From NCBI GenBank assembly GCA_031553045.1, contig JAVBLZ010000013.1:1-64000 (forward strand): a stretch of 64,000 nucleotides of DNA, in the 5' to 3' direction. Positions 54,166 to 62,567 of the stretch are shown here, one piece after another (position 1 is the first letter of the stretch; every line of letters begins with the position of its first letter). The stretch comes from CALXQW01 sp031553045. Its GTDB lineage: Bacteria > Verrucomicrobiota > Verrucomicrobiia > Opitutales > Intestinicryptomonadaceae. The notes beneath the pieces were generated by a model that saw only the letters and a program-made list of their open reading frames with translations, made no database searches and had not been told where the DNA came from. The translations under genes were made by a program, and so were the position numbers.

Positions 54166-54268
54166 GTCTTTTCCTTTTAATTGAATTTCCGCAAACTATT
54201 TTACCTATTATGTTACGTTTTACTAAATACATAGTAAAAGAATTGCAGTCAACAAAAAGATGAAAAAA

Positions 54269-54299
54269 AAACCTCAAATTTTCTCAAATTCCGAGGTTT
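54269..54299 (-). terminator. Terminator of the Gfo/Idh operon
   Basis: Stem AAACCTC/GAGGTTT with a partly pairing AATTT/AAATT interior; on the - strand a long T-run follows. 55 bp beyond the stop at 54354. The remaining 54166-54353 holds no gene. Confidence 0.8.
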
Positions 54300-54353
54300 C
54301 TTATAACACCCAATTTCAAGGGGCGTTAAACGACTTTTTATTTGTGCTATTTT

Positions 54354-55676
54354 CTATATCAAATCCCACTTTTCTCTCACACTGCGCCCCTTGCCCATGA
54401 GTAAATCTTGCTGGGTTTTATCTTGCGCAGTTTCGGTTTTAGGATCCCAAATTATGGGCTTTCCCGTGCGTATTGCTATATCTGAAAGTATGCTTACAGA
54501 GTCGCTGCGTATTGCGGCTTCAACAGGGTTGATTGCCTGCATTCCTGTCCTGCAACAATCTATATAATTGCGGGAATGGTCAACCACGGTGGGGTACGCA
54601 CGCCAAGCGTTAGGCTTCAACTTTACAGACGCCAAACTTTTGTTTGAATACGTAATTCTATCGCCTCTATTTACCGCAATATGACCCTCATCGCCTTTGA
54701 AAAGCACCTGATAGCCCGCCAATTCCTTGCATGGCTTTAGTTCATTAAATTTAGTTCCTGAATAAAAGTGAAGCTTTGTGCCATTTGCATACTTTGCCTG
54801 AACATCCCAAGAATGCACGGTATCAAAGATATCGTCATGCCCCCAAAGCCCGGTGCCCTCAATATGAGTCGGCCCTGAATTGTCCATATTGAGCCCCCAC
54901 TGCACTATGTCGAGAGGATGCGCACCCCAACCCGACAAAAACCCCAGTGCCGTGCCATAATTGTGGTATCCGCCCCAGCGAGACGTGCGCAGGTCTGAAT
55001 ATGGCGCTAAGGGCGCTCTGCCGAGCCACATGTCATAATCAAAATCTTTGGGAATTTCTGAATCGTTCCTAGACATGTGAGAGCTTTCCTGCAAGTCGCC
55101 AATCAGGTCGGCGCAGACGCAATATACGTCTTGCACATTGCCTATGTAGCCGTTGCGCACCAGTTCTACCGCCCTGCGGAACGTCGGGTCTGAACGCTGT
55201 TGAGCCCCGTATTGGAAGACAACCCCCGTGTCGCAGACAGCCTGCCTCAATTTTTGAGATTCAGCTATCGAAACAGAGAGCCCCTTCTCGCAATAGACAT
55301 GCTTGCCGTTGCGTGCGGCGAGTATGGAAATTGGCACGTGCCATCTGTCCGCCGTGGCTATTGCAACTGCGTCAATTTCAGGATTGTCTAAAATCTCCAA
55401 AAAGTTCTGGGTAATAATGGGATTGTGGTCTTTGAGTTTTTCCGCCAAGGCTTTTGCGCGCCAAAGTTTTGGGTCGCAAAGGGCGACAACTTTTGTGTCT
55501 CCAAAGCCGGCCATTCTGGGGAAGAATGAAGACCCCCTGTCTCCGCAGCCTATCAGCGCAATGCCAAGCTTGTTAGACGGCGCATTTTTCCCAAACAAAC
55601 TTGAGGGCAAAATCATTGGCGCACTTGCAGCGCAAAATCCGAATATGCTTTTCTTTAAAAAATTTCTTCTGTTCAT
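54354..55676 (-). CDS. Gfo/Idh/MocA oxidoreductase with Tat signal
   Basis: 440 residues. Twin-arginine signal NRRNFLKKSIFGFCAASA, so it is exported folded, presumably with its NAD(P) cofactor. The Rossmann start is LGIALIGCGDRGSSFF; the CEKGLSVS segment replaces the usual EKP. The ATG at 55676 is chosen because GGAGG lies 8 nt upstream; the frame extends to 55691. Probably acts on a sugar or cyclitol in the periplasm (inference). Third gene of the operon, 16 bp after the ThuA gene. Confidence 0.9.
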   Translation of the reverse strand: MNRRNFLKKSIFGFCAASAPMILPSSLFGKNAPSNKLGIALIGCGDRGSSFFPRMAGFGDTKVVALCDPKLWRAKALAEKLKDHNPIITQNFLEILDNPEIDAVAIATADRWHVPISILAARNGKHVYCEKGLSVSIAESQKLRQAVCDTGVVFQYGAQQRSDPTFRRAVELVRNGYIGNVQDVYCVCADLIGDLQESSHMSRNDSEIPKDFDYDMWLGRAPLAPYSDLRTSRWGGYHNYGTALGFLSGWGAHPLDIVQWGLNMDNSGPTHIEGTGLWGHDDIFDTVHSWDVQAKYANGTKLHFYSGTKFNELKPCKELAGYQVLFKGDEGHIAVNRGDRITYSNKSLASVKLKPNAWRAYPTVVDHSRNYIDCCRTGMQAINPVEAAIRSDSVSILSDIAIRTGKPIIWDPKTETAQDKTQQDLLMGKGRSVREKWDLI

Positions 55677-55692
55677 TTTCATTTCCTCCAAA

Positions 55693-57498
55693 TTAAAATT
55701 TTGCGCCCGCTTTGATAAATATCAGCCCAAGCCTGCAATTTTTAAATTCCTCAGTGCGTTTTGGGTCTATTTTGGCTATTTTTATGAAAGCCTCTTTATT
55801 TTCCGCAGCGCCCGAATACCATATCCATCTGCCTATCGCCAGAGTGTAATCTATTGCCAAGGGCGCAAGTTTTGGGTTTTCCGCAGCCTTTGCGTAAAGC
55901 ACAAAAGCGGTGGGGTTTTTCCATCTGGACAATACCTTAAGAGCATCGCATTGCATTTCAAAATCGCCAGAATCAATGAATCCTGAAATCAATTTTTCTT
56001 CAACCTCACCCATGCCTATCGACAAAAGGGGCATTGTAAAGCGCTTTGCATCTTGAGTTTCATTTGGGTAAAGCTCTAAAAACTTTGCGTAAGAATTTTG
56101 ATCTAAGGCGCACAGCCTCATCAAAGTTTGCACTATGCGCATTGATAGCGCTTTGTCTGCAATATTTGCGTTTATAGATTCTAAAACAAGCGGTACATCT
56201 TGTGCGCTTGCAAGTGCGCCTGCGCTGGAAAGCAGCTTTGCATCAGATTTTGCAAGCGCCTCCGTAAATATTTCCTTAAAATATTTTTGAGCTTCCGAGA
56301 AATTCCCCAAGCACTCCGCCCAGAAAAACTTTTCGTCCATATCTTTTGAAGCTTTATAAAGTTCAAAAATTTTATCCGCCCTTTGGGGGTCGTTCACAAT
56401 CACACACGCCCTTATTGCAATCTGCGGATTGTCTGGCGCAAGGCTTTTAATAAACTCGTAATCTTCACCCGTAGCCTTGAGTGCAAATTTGCTTAAAGCC
56501 ACCCGCAGAGCCGCTTCATCTGCGGTTTTAGAGAGGTCTATCAAAACTTGCTTGATTTTTTCTTTGTCTTCCGCAATGAGCAAGGCATCTAGCATTTTGC
56601 ATTTTGCATAGATTGGCATTGCCTCATAATCCTTCCAAAAAATGTCCAGCCTTGGAGGCTTGCGGGTTGCGGATGTCAAAATTTCTTTGCCCAAATTTAT
56701 TTTGTTTTGACTGTCTATGTTTAGAGAATTCACGTAGTCAGGCGTCTTGCCAGCCGCCCACTGGCAGCCGCGCAAAAAGAAATATTTAAAAACATAATCC
56801 ATAGAAGAAACAGAATGCCCCAACAATGTTGTAAAACATCTGCCCTTGCCGAAAGTGTTTGTAAACGCATAAGGCTGTTTTTCGCCAACAGCGCCAACTT
56901 CTTCATCGACACTTACCGCATACATCAAAATTTGCGCATTGGGGTCTGTAATATGAACCTTGGACCACAGTTCTTCTGAAACGGATGTCATCGCTCCGGA
57001 GAATCCTTTTGTTATGGGATGTTCCACACTGGATGCCTCAAGCTTAAACGCCCCCCTTGCCTTGTGGAAAGTTTCACCCTTAACAAATTTTGCCATTGTG
57101 ATTAAATCATAATCCTTCCAATCCTCAAAAATTGAAGTGCTGCCTGAATGAAATACCACGTGCCCCACACCGCCGCGCACGGCATCGGCGTAAAGTTTGC
57201 GTATTTCAGGCGTCCACTTTGCCTCTTTTTCTGCGCCGCCTTTTTCATACGGAAAAGAATTCCAATTTGACACTATGACGCTTAAACCTTTGAAGGAATC
57301 GGCATTCAGAGTTGAAACGTCATTGCAAACCTCAACATCAAACTCCCCCGAACCTTGCAATATGGAGGCGATTTTTGGCGTATTAATGCCGCAGTTGTGG
57401 TTGCAATCTCCGCTTACTATGAGCGCCTTATATTTGGCGGCAAAAGTTGGCAAACTCAGCAAGGCTGAAAAAACAATCAAGCATAATATCTTTTTCAT
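55693..57498 (-). CDS. ThuA-domain secreted protein with helical repeats
   Basis: 601 residues with signal peptide MKKILCLIVFSALLSLPTFA. Residues ~22-255 are a ThuA-like glutamine-amidotransferase-fold domain: ALIVSGDCNH, GGVGHVVFHSGSTS, VEHPITKGF, FGKGRCFTTLLGHS. Residues ~280-600 are helical pairs resembling HEAT repeats. ThuA proteins accompany Gfo/Idh enzymes and TIM-barrel isomerases in sugar catabolism clusters, as here. Catalysis is unproven for the family. Confidence 0.88.
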   Translation of the reverse strand: MKKILCLIVFSALLSLPTFAAKYKALIVSGDCNHNCGINTPKIASILQGSGEFDVEVCNDVSTLNADSFKGLSVIVSNWNSFPYEKGGAEKEAKWTPEIRKLYADAVRGGVGHVVFHSGSTSIFEDWKDYDLITMAKFVKGETFHKARGAFKLEASSVEHPITKGFSGAMTSVSEELWSKVHITDPNAQILMYAVSVDEEVGAVGEKQPYAFTNTFGKGRCFTTLLGHSVSSMDYVFKYFFLRGCQWAAGKTPDYVNSLNIDSQNKINLGKEILTSATRKPPRLDIFWKDYEAMPIYAKCKMLDALLIAEDKEKIKQVLIDLSKTADEAALRVALSKFALKATGEDYEFIKSLAPDNPQIAIRACVIVNDPQRADKIFELYKASKDMDEKFFWAECLGNFSEAQKYFKEIFTEALAKSDAKLLSSAGALASAQDVPLVLESINANIADKALSMRIVQTLMRLCALDQNSYAKFLELYPNETQDAKRFTMPLLSIGMGEVEEKLISGFIDSGDFEMQCDALKVLSRWKNPTAFVLYAKAAENPKLAPLAIDYTLAIGRWIWYSGAAENKEAFIKIAKIDPKRTEEFKNCRLGLIFIKAGAKF

Positions 57499-57512
57499 AA
57501 TTCCCTTTTTAT

Positions 57513-58361
57513 TTAAGGTTTCAGATAATTTTTAAGCGCTTTTGCAAAATACGCAATGCTGGATTTTGCCTGCGCTATCGTACCGCATTCCACACTCAAA
57601 AAAATCTCCCTTTTTTGATTCTCTAAAATTTTTGCGATGCGCTTCCAATCGACAACACCTTCGCCGCAGGCGCAACCGACGGGCGTGCCGGTAACTTTGC
57701 CCCTCTCTTTTTTACTGAGATTTAAATCTATATCTTTGGCGTGAATGTGTAAGACATAATCTCTGACTTTTTCAAGAGCCTCATAAGGGTCTTCCATTCC
57801 GGCTATGTAGCTGTTGCCCGTATCCCAATTAACCCTTACCCAAGGGCTTTTTACAAGATTCATAATTTTTAAAACTCCGTCGGCAAATTTTGTGTAGATG
57901 CCGTGCGGCTCAATGCAAATGTAGATTTTATGCCTTGCCGCAGCTATCGCCGCTTTTTTGAGCACATACGTCATTATGGTAAAAGCCATGTCGTCGTCCA
58001 TCCATTCGGGTTTAATCATACCTTCGTCGGTATTGACATATTTTGCGCCCACGGCTGCGGCAAGTTCTATTGCCCTTAGCAGTCTTGGCAAGGCGGCTTC
58101 GGGTTTCATAAGCGGACTGTGCGCCGACAAAGACGCAACTTTCAATTTATACTTATCGCAAAGCTCTTTCATCAAAAGCGTATCTTCCTCCATAGAATAT
58201 GAGTGGAAGTAGCCTGCCTCGCTCAAAAGCTCCCACCCCGTATGCACCATGGGTTCAACATATTTGTACCCGAGCTCTGCAGCCTTTTCCAGACCTTTTT
58301 CAAAGCCCATATCTGCGCTGCGGCAGTATTCCATATTCAATGCTATTTTAAATGTCGCCAT
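57513..58361 (-). CDS. Sugar phosphate isomerase/epimerase (xylose-isomerase-like TIM barrel)
   Basis: 282 residues from the ATG at 58361, which has AAGGAAAA upstream; the frame extends to 58388. Cytoplasmic AP-endonuclease-2-type barrel with metal-binding-like segments: EPMVHTGWEL, CIEPHGI, NWDTGNSY, HIHAKDID, LSVECGT. First gene of the operon with ThuA and Gfo/Idh, divergent from an AraC regulator 90 bp away. Confidence 0.88.
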   Translation of the reverse strand: MATFKIALNMEYCRSADMGFEKGLEKAAELGYKYVEPMVHTGWELLSEAGYFHSYSMEEDTLLMKELCDKYKLKVASLSAHSPLMKPEAALPRLLRAIELAAAVGAKYVNTDEGMIKPEWMDDDMAFTIMTYVLKKAAIAAARHKIYICIEPHGIYTKFADGVLKIMNLVKSPWVRVNWDTGNSYIAGMEDPYEALEKVRDYVLHIHAKDIDLNLSKKERGKVTGTPVGCACGEGVVDWKRIAKILENQKREIFLSVECGTIAQAKSSIAYFAKALKNYLKP

Positions 58362-58451
58362 ATATTTTCCTTTTCTTATGCTCTGCATGATATCAAAAAA
58401 AATACCGCTTTACTTTCAAAATTCTAAATTGTAGGATATTGTAAGTTTTTT

Positions 58452-59450
58452 ATGAGCGCAAAAATTTTGGACAAGAAAAAGATTTATCATGCCGACAGGT
58501 GTTCGCCCTTGTCGGAAGCCGTAAAAAAATGTTCGGTTGAACTAAACGCCTTGGCTAGAAACGGTTACCCGGGCAAAAAAATGCCGAAAGATTTTTTAAA
58601 AGGCGTTTGCACAATAGGTTGCTGGAATATCCCTAAAAATCAGGACTGGGGCTTGGGATGGCATAGGAATGAAGGGTTGGAAATCACCTTCTTAGATTCA
58701 GGCTCTATACATTTTTCTACAGACACAAGCGCCCTGAATTTGAAGGCGGGCAAGGTAACCATAACGCAGCCTTGGCAACGCCACAAACTCGGCAACCCCA
58801 ACATAAGCGCAAACAAATTGTTTTGGCTGATTTTAGATTTGCAGGTTTTAAAACCCAACGACAACTGGAAGTGGCCGTCTTGGATATGCCTTGAAAATTC
58901 TGAAATCAAAAGCTTTGAGAAACTGCTTTCATCAACAAAGAATCACGTAAGAGATTCCGATAAAAATATGCAAAACTGCTGGCGGGATATTGAAGAATAT
59001 ATAAAATCCTACAAACCGCAAACATCCTCATCTTTGCTTGCAATAAAAATCAATGAGTTGATATTCCACACAATTAAAACCCTCAAAAAGCACAATACTA
59101 AAGAGTTCATCAACCCGTCGCTTTATACCGTAGATTTGTTTCTTGCAGAACTTAAAAGCTCTCCGGAGCTTGCCGCAAAAAAATGGAATATTGAAAATAT
59201 GGCTAGGCGCTGCGGCGTAAATCAAACCAGCTTTTTTAATTTCTGCAAAAAACTCACAAACAAAACCCCCGTAAACTATCTAAATTTTTTGCGAATAAAC
59301 ACGTCAAAAGAACTTATAAAGAACGGATGCAAAATCACCGAAGCCGCCTTGGAATGCGGGTTCGAGACTTCACAATACTTCTCCACAGTCTTTACAAATT
59401 TAGAAGGGTTCTCTCCCAGAGAGTTTAAAAATTCTTTGCTGAAAAAATAA
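58452..59450 (+). CDS. AraC-family transcriptional regulator
   Basis: 332 residues. The N-terminal cupin-like sensor (~60-160) has GWHRNEGLEITFLDSG and GKVTITQPWQRHKLG. The C-terminal double helix-turn-helix (~240-330) has NIENMARRCGVNQTSFF and ITEAALECGFETSQYFST, followed by GFSPREFK. Placed head-to-head with the isomerase-ThuA-Gfo/Idh operon, it probably activates that operon in response to a sugar. Confidence 0.93.
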   Translation: MSAKILDKKKIYHADRCSPLSEAVKKCSVELNALARNGYPGKKMPKDFLKGVCTIGCWNIPKNQDWGLGWHRNEGLEITFLDSGSIHFSTDTSALNLKAGKVTITQPWQRHKLGNPNISANKLFWLILDLQVLKPNDNWKWPSWICLENSEIKSFEKLLSSTKNHVRDSDKNMQNCWRDIEEYIKSYKPQTSSSLLAIKINELIFHTIKTLKKHNTKEFINPSLYTVDLFLAELKSSPELAAKKWNIENMARRCGVNQTSFFNFCKKLTNKTPVNYLNFLRINTSKELIKNGCKITEAALECGFETSQYFSTVFTNLEGFSPREFKNSLLKK

Positions 59451-59491
59451 GATGAGGCTTGGATGATTTTCACGTTGCCTTGCAAGAGCGC

Positions 59492-60667
59492 TTATATCCT
59501 GCGTTTAAAATCTTCATAGCCGAATTTTTTTACGACATCCAACTTTTTAGTTTTTGAGTCATAAGTTGCTATGTCCGGCAAATTCACACCGTTGAAGGTT
59601 GTTGTTTTTACCATGGTGTAGTGCGCCATATCTGTAAAGATTAGCGTATCGCCAATCTTCAAAGGCTCATCAAAACTATAAACGCCAATCTGGTCGCCGG
59701 CAAGGCAAGAACGCCCCGCCAAGAGATAGTCATATTTTTTTTCACCCGCTTGCCCCGCCCCGACAACCTTGGGTCTGTAAGGCATTTCAAGCACGTCGGG
59801 CATGTGGCAACTTGCAGAAGCATCCAAAATTGCAATTTGACCGGCGTTCTCATGGATGTCTAAAACTCTGGCCACAAATTCGCCGGTGTTTAAGGCTATT
59901 GCTTCACCGGGTTCGAGATAAATTTTCTCCAAATTATCATAGCGCCCATAAAAATTTTTTATCAAAGAAACAAGTTTTTTTACATCGTAATCCGGACGTG
60001 TGATATGGTGTCCGCCGCCAAAATTTACCCATTTGACTTTTGAAATAAGCGCCCCAAACCTAGATTCAAAGTGGGGCAATATGCGCTCTAGCACATCGCT
60101 ATTTTGCTCGCACATTGCGTGGAAGTGCAGACCGTCTATGTGGGCTAATATTTCTGAAAAATCTATTGCGCTCTTTAAAGACCCCAATCTTGAACGGGGT
60201 GCGCAGGGGTTGTAGATTTCCGTAGAAACTTCCGCATATTCAGGATTCACACGCAGACCTATTTGCAAATTTTTGTTGCCGTTTTCTGCGGCGGCCTTCC
60301 TTGCAAGAGGCGCAAATCTTTCAATTTGTGAAGGGGAATTGAAAACTATTGTGTGTGCAAATTTTGCAATTTTTTCAATCTCATCTGCCTTGAAAGCCGG
60401 ACTATAAACATGGGTCTGCCCGCCGAAATATTCTTCCGCAAGCAACGCCTCATTTAGTCCGCTTGAAGTTGTGCCGCCCAAATACTCCCTGATTATCGGG
60501 AATGTTGAGTACATGGAAAAACCCTTCAAAGCCAGCAGGATAGTAGCGCCGCTTTCAAGCTCAACTTTTTTGATTGTCTCAAGATTTTTGCGCAATTTTT
60601 CAAGCTCCACAATATAAACCGGCGTGGAAACTTGAGTCAAATCAAGGCCTGTCAAAAATTCTTCCAT
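59492..60667 (-). CDS. nspC: Carboxynorspermidine decarboxylase
   Basis: 391 residues. PLP-dependent fold-III decarboxylase, last step of norspermidine/spermidine synthesis by the carboxy-polyamine route. The PLP lysine is K48 in LLALKGFSMYS. Other motifs are GLHFHAMCEQ, VNFGGGHHITRPDYD, YLEPGEAIALNTG and DASASCHMPDVLE. Its ATG overlaps the upstream stop by one base (TGATG), so it is translationally coupled to the dehydrogenase. Confidence 0.95.
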   Translation of the reverse strand: MEEFLTGLDLTQVSTPVYIVELEKLRKNLETIKKVELESGATILLALKGFSMYSTFPIIREYLGGTTSSGLNEALLAEEYFGGQTHVYSPAFKADEIEKIAKFAHTIVFNSPSQIERFAPLARKAAAENGNKNLQIGLRVNPEYAEVSTEIYNPCAPRSRLGSLKSAIDFSEILAHIDGLHFHAMCEQNSDVLERILPHFESRFGALISKVKWVNFGGGHHITRPDYDVKKLVSLIKNFYGRYDNLEKIYLEPGEAIALNTGEFVARVLDIHENAGQIAILDASASCHMPDVLEMPYRPKVVGAGQAGEKKYDYLLAGRSCLAGDQIGVYSFDEPLKIGDTLIFTDMAHYTMVKTTTFNGVNLPDIATYDSKTKKLDVVKKFGYEDFKRRI

Positions 60668-61875
60668 CAGTGCGGCAAGTTGTAAGCGTTGTCTATATCA
60701 AGCTCTACGACCTTCCAAGGCAGGCCGAATTTTGCGACCTCTTCAAGATACAAATCCGGATTCAGTTCTTCCATATTGAATACGCCGTTGCCGTCCCAAT
60801 TTTTTGTGGCAACCATTCTGGCGGCACAGGCGGCGGGCACGCCGGTTGTGTAAGAAATTGCCTGACTTTTTACCTCTGCATAACATTCTTCATGCACACA
60901 GACGTTGTATATATAATACTTTTTACGCACGCCGTCTTTTACGCCTTCCATCACGCAGCCGATGTTTGTCTTACCCTTTGTGAGAGGGCCCAAGCTTGCG
61001 GGGTCCGGCAGTACGGCTTTCAAAAATTCTATGGGCGCAATTTCAACGCCTTTGATTTTTATAGGCTTAATGCTCGTCATGCCGACATTTTCCAAAACCC
61101 TAAGATGCGTCAGATACTTGTCGCCAAAAGTCATCCAAAAACGTATGCGTACAAGACCCTTTATGTTTTTACAGAGGCTCTCAAGCTCCTCATGATATAA
61201 TAAGTACGAGGGTTTTACGCCAACCTCAGGATAATCAAAATCGCAACGTACGCTTATTGGGTCAGTCTCAATCCATTTGCCCTGCTGCCAATAGCGGCCT
61301 TTTGAAGTAATTTCTCTTATGTTGATTTCAGGATTAAAATTTGTGGCAAAGGGCAGACCGTGGTCTCCGGCGTTACAGTCTAGAATGTCTATATAATTGA
61401 TTTCATCAAAGAGATGTTTTTGCGCATAAGCGCAGTACATGTTTGTAACCCCAGGGTCAAAACCTGCGCCAAGAACCGCCATAATGCCCGCTTCCTTAAA
61501 TTTTTCTTGATATGCCCACTGCCACTTGTATTCAAACTTTGCGGTATCTAAGGGCTCATAATTTGCGGTGTCTATGTAGTCAACCTTTGTGGCAAGGCAA
61601 GCTTCCATAATTGTCAAATCTTGATAGGGCAAGGCAACATTCAGCACTAAGTCTGCACCTGTTTTTTTGATTAGGGCTACAAGCGCTTCAACATTGTCGG
61701 CGTCAACTTGGGCTGTTTTGATTTTAAAATTGCTTATTTCAGAAGCTATTTGGTCGCACTTGGAAAGTGTGCGAGACGCCAAAGTTATTTCCGTAAACAC
61801 ATCGCTCATTTGCGCGCATTTGTGGGTTGCAACTCTGCTGACGCCGCCAGCACCTATTATCAATATTTTTGCCAT
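60667..61875 (-). CDS. Carboxynorspermidine/carboxyspermidine dehydrogenase (saccharopine dehydrogenase family)
   Basis: 402 residues from the ATG at 61875. AAGGAG lies 8 nt upstream; an ATG at 61881 is only 2 nt from it, and the frame extends to 61911. Rossmann motif ILIIGAGGVSRVATHKCA. Further family motifs: DTANYEPLD, AVLGAGFDPGVTNMY, LDCNAGDHGLP, DPASLGPLTKGKTNIG. It joins aspartate semialdehyde to a diamine with NADPH. Operon with nspC. Confidence 0.93.
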   Translation of the reverse strand: MAKILIIGAGGVSRVATHKCAQMSDVFTEITLASRTLSKCDQIASEISNFKIKTAQVDADNVEALVALIKKTGADLVLNVALPYQDLTIMEACLATKVDYIDTANYEPLDTAKFEYKWQWAYQEKFKEAGIMAVLGAGFDPGVTNMYCAYAQKHLFDEINYIDILDCNAGDHGLPFATNFNPEINIREITSKGRYWQQGKWIETDPISVRCDFDYPEVGVKPSYLLYHEELESLCKNIKGLVRIRFWMTFGDKYLTHLRVLENVGMTSIKPIKIKGVEIAPIEFLKAVLPDPASLGPLTKGKTNIGCVMEGVKDGVRKKYYIYNVCVHEECYAEVKSQAISYTTGVPAACAARMVATKNWDGNGVFNMEELNPDLYLEEVAKFGLPWKVVELDIDNAYNLPH

Positions 61876-61976
61876 AGACATTACTCCTTGAGGAATTAAT
61901 TTTATACCCACTATTTAATGTGTTGAATTTTGCTCAAATACAAGCAAGATTTTCCGATAAATAAATATTTATAACT

Positions 61977-62507
61977 ATGACTCTGGAAGAAAGATTAGAC
62001 AAATACCTGTCTGCAAAACCAAAAATTGAGGAATCCGCATACGTCAGCGAGCACGCCGTATTGATTGGCGACGTAACAATAGGCGCAAAAGCGAGCGTAT
62101 TTCCCGGTTGCGTGCTCAGGGCGGACATCAACTCTATAGAGATTGGCGAAGGCAGCAATATTCAGGATGGCACTGTGGTGCATTTGTCGGATGACTTTGG
62201 CGTTAAAGTCGGCAAGTGGTGCACTGTTGGACACAAGGCTGTTTTGCACGCCTGCGAGATTGAAGACGGCTGTCTGATAGGCATGGGCGCAATAATTTTG
62301 GACGGTGCAAAAATCGGCAAAGGCTCGATAATTGGCGCAGGCGCACTTGTAACGAAAAATTCCATAATACCTGCGGGTTCGATGGTTTTAGGCTCACCCG
62401 CAAAGGTAACAAAGCAGATTGACGAAAAGACGCAACAGGGTCTTGTTTACTGGGCTGAGAAGTATGCGGTCATAGCCGAGTACAATAAAAAAATGCTCAA
62501 GAAATAG
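61977..62507 (+). CDS. Gamma-carbonic anhydrase-like hexapeptide-repeat protein
   Basis: 176 residues. Left-handed beta-helix trimer of the YrdA/PaaY/CamH type. The three His that bind metal in gamma carbonic anhydrases are present: H69 (VVHLSDD), H86 and H91 (GHKAVLHAC). Repeats such as IGDVTIGAKASVFPG and IGKGSIIGAGALVTK are clear. Activity as carbonic anhydrase is uncertain because many YrdA-like proteins are untested. Divergent from the polyamine operon. Confidence 0.93.
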   Translation: MTLEERLDKYLSAKPKIEESAYVSEHAVLIGDVTIGAKASVFPGCVLRADINSIEIGEGSNIQDGTVVHLSDDFGVKVGKWCTVGHKAVLHACEIEDGCLIGMGAIILDGAKIGKGSIIGAGALVTKNSIIPAGSMVLGSPAKVTKQIDEKTQQGLVYWAEKYAVIAEYNKKMLKK

Positions 62508-62520
62508 CCTTTGAAACACA

Positions 62521-62551
62521 AAAAAAACTTACCAAAACGGTAAGTTTTTTT
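62521..62551. terminator. Bidirectional terminator
   Basis: 13-bp stem AAAAAAACTTACC/GGTAAGTTTTTTT with a 5-nt loop, between two convergent genes. Same stem sequence as at 15075-15109. Confidence 0.92.
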
Positions 62552-62567
62552 GTAACCTTGCCCCAAG

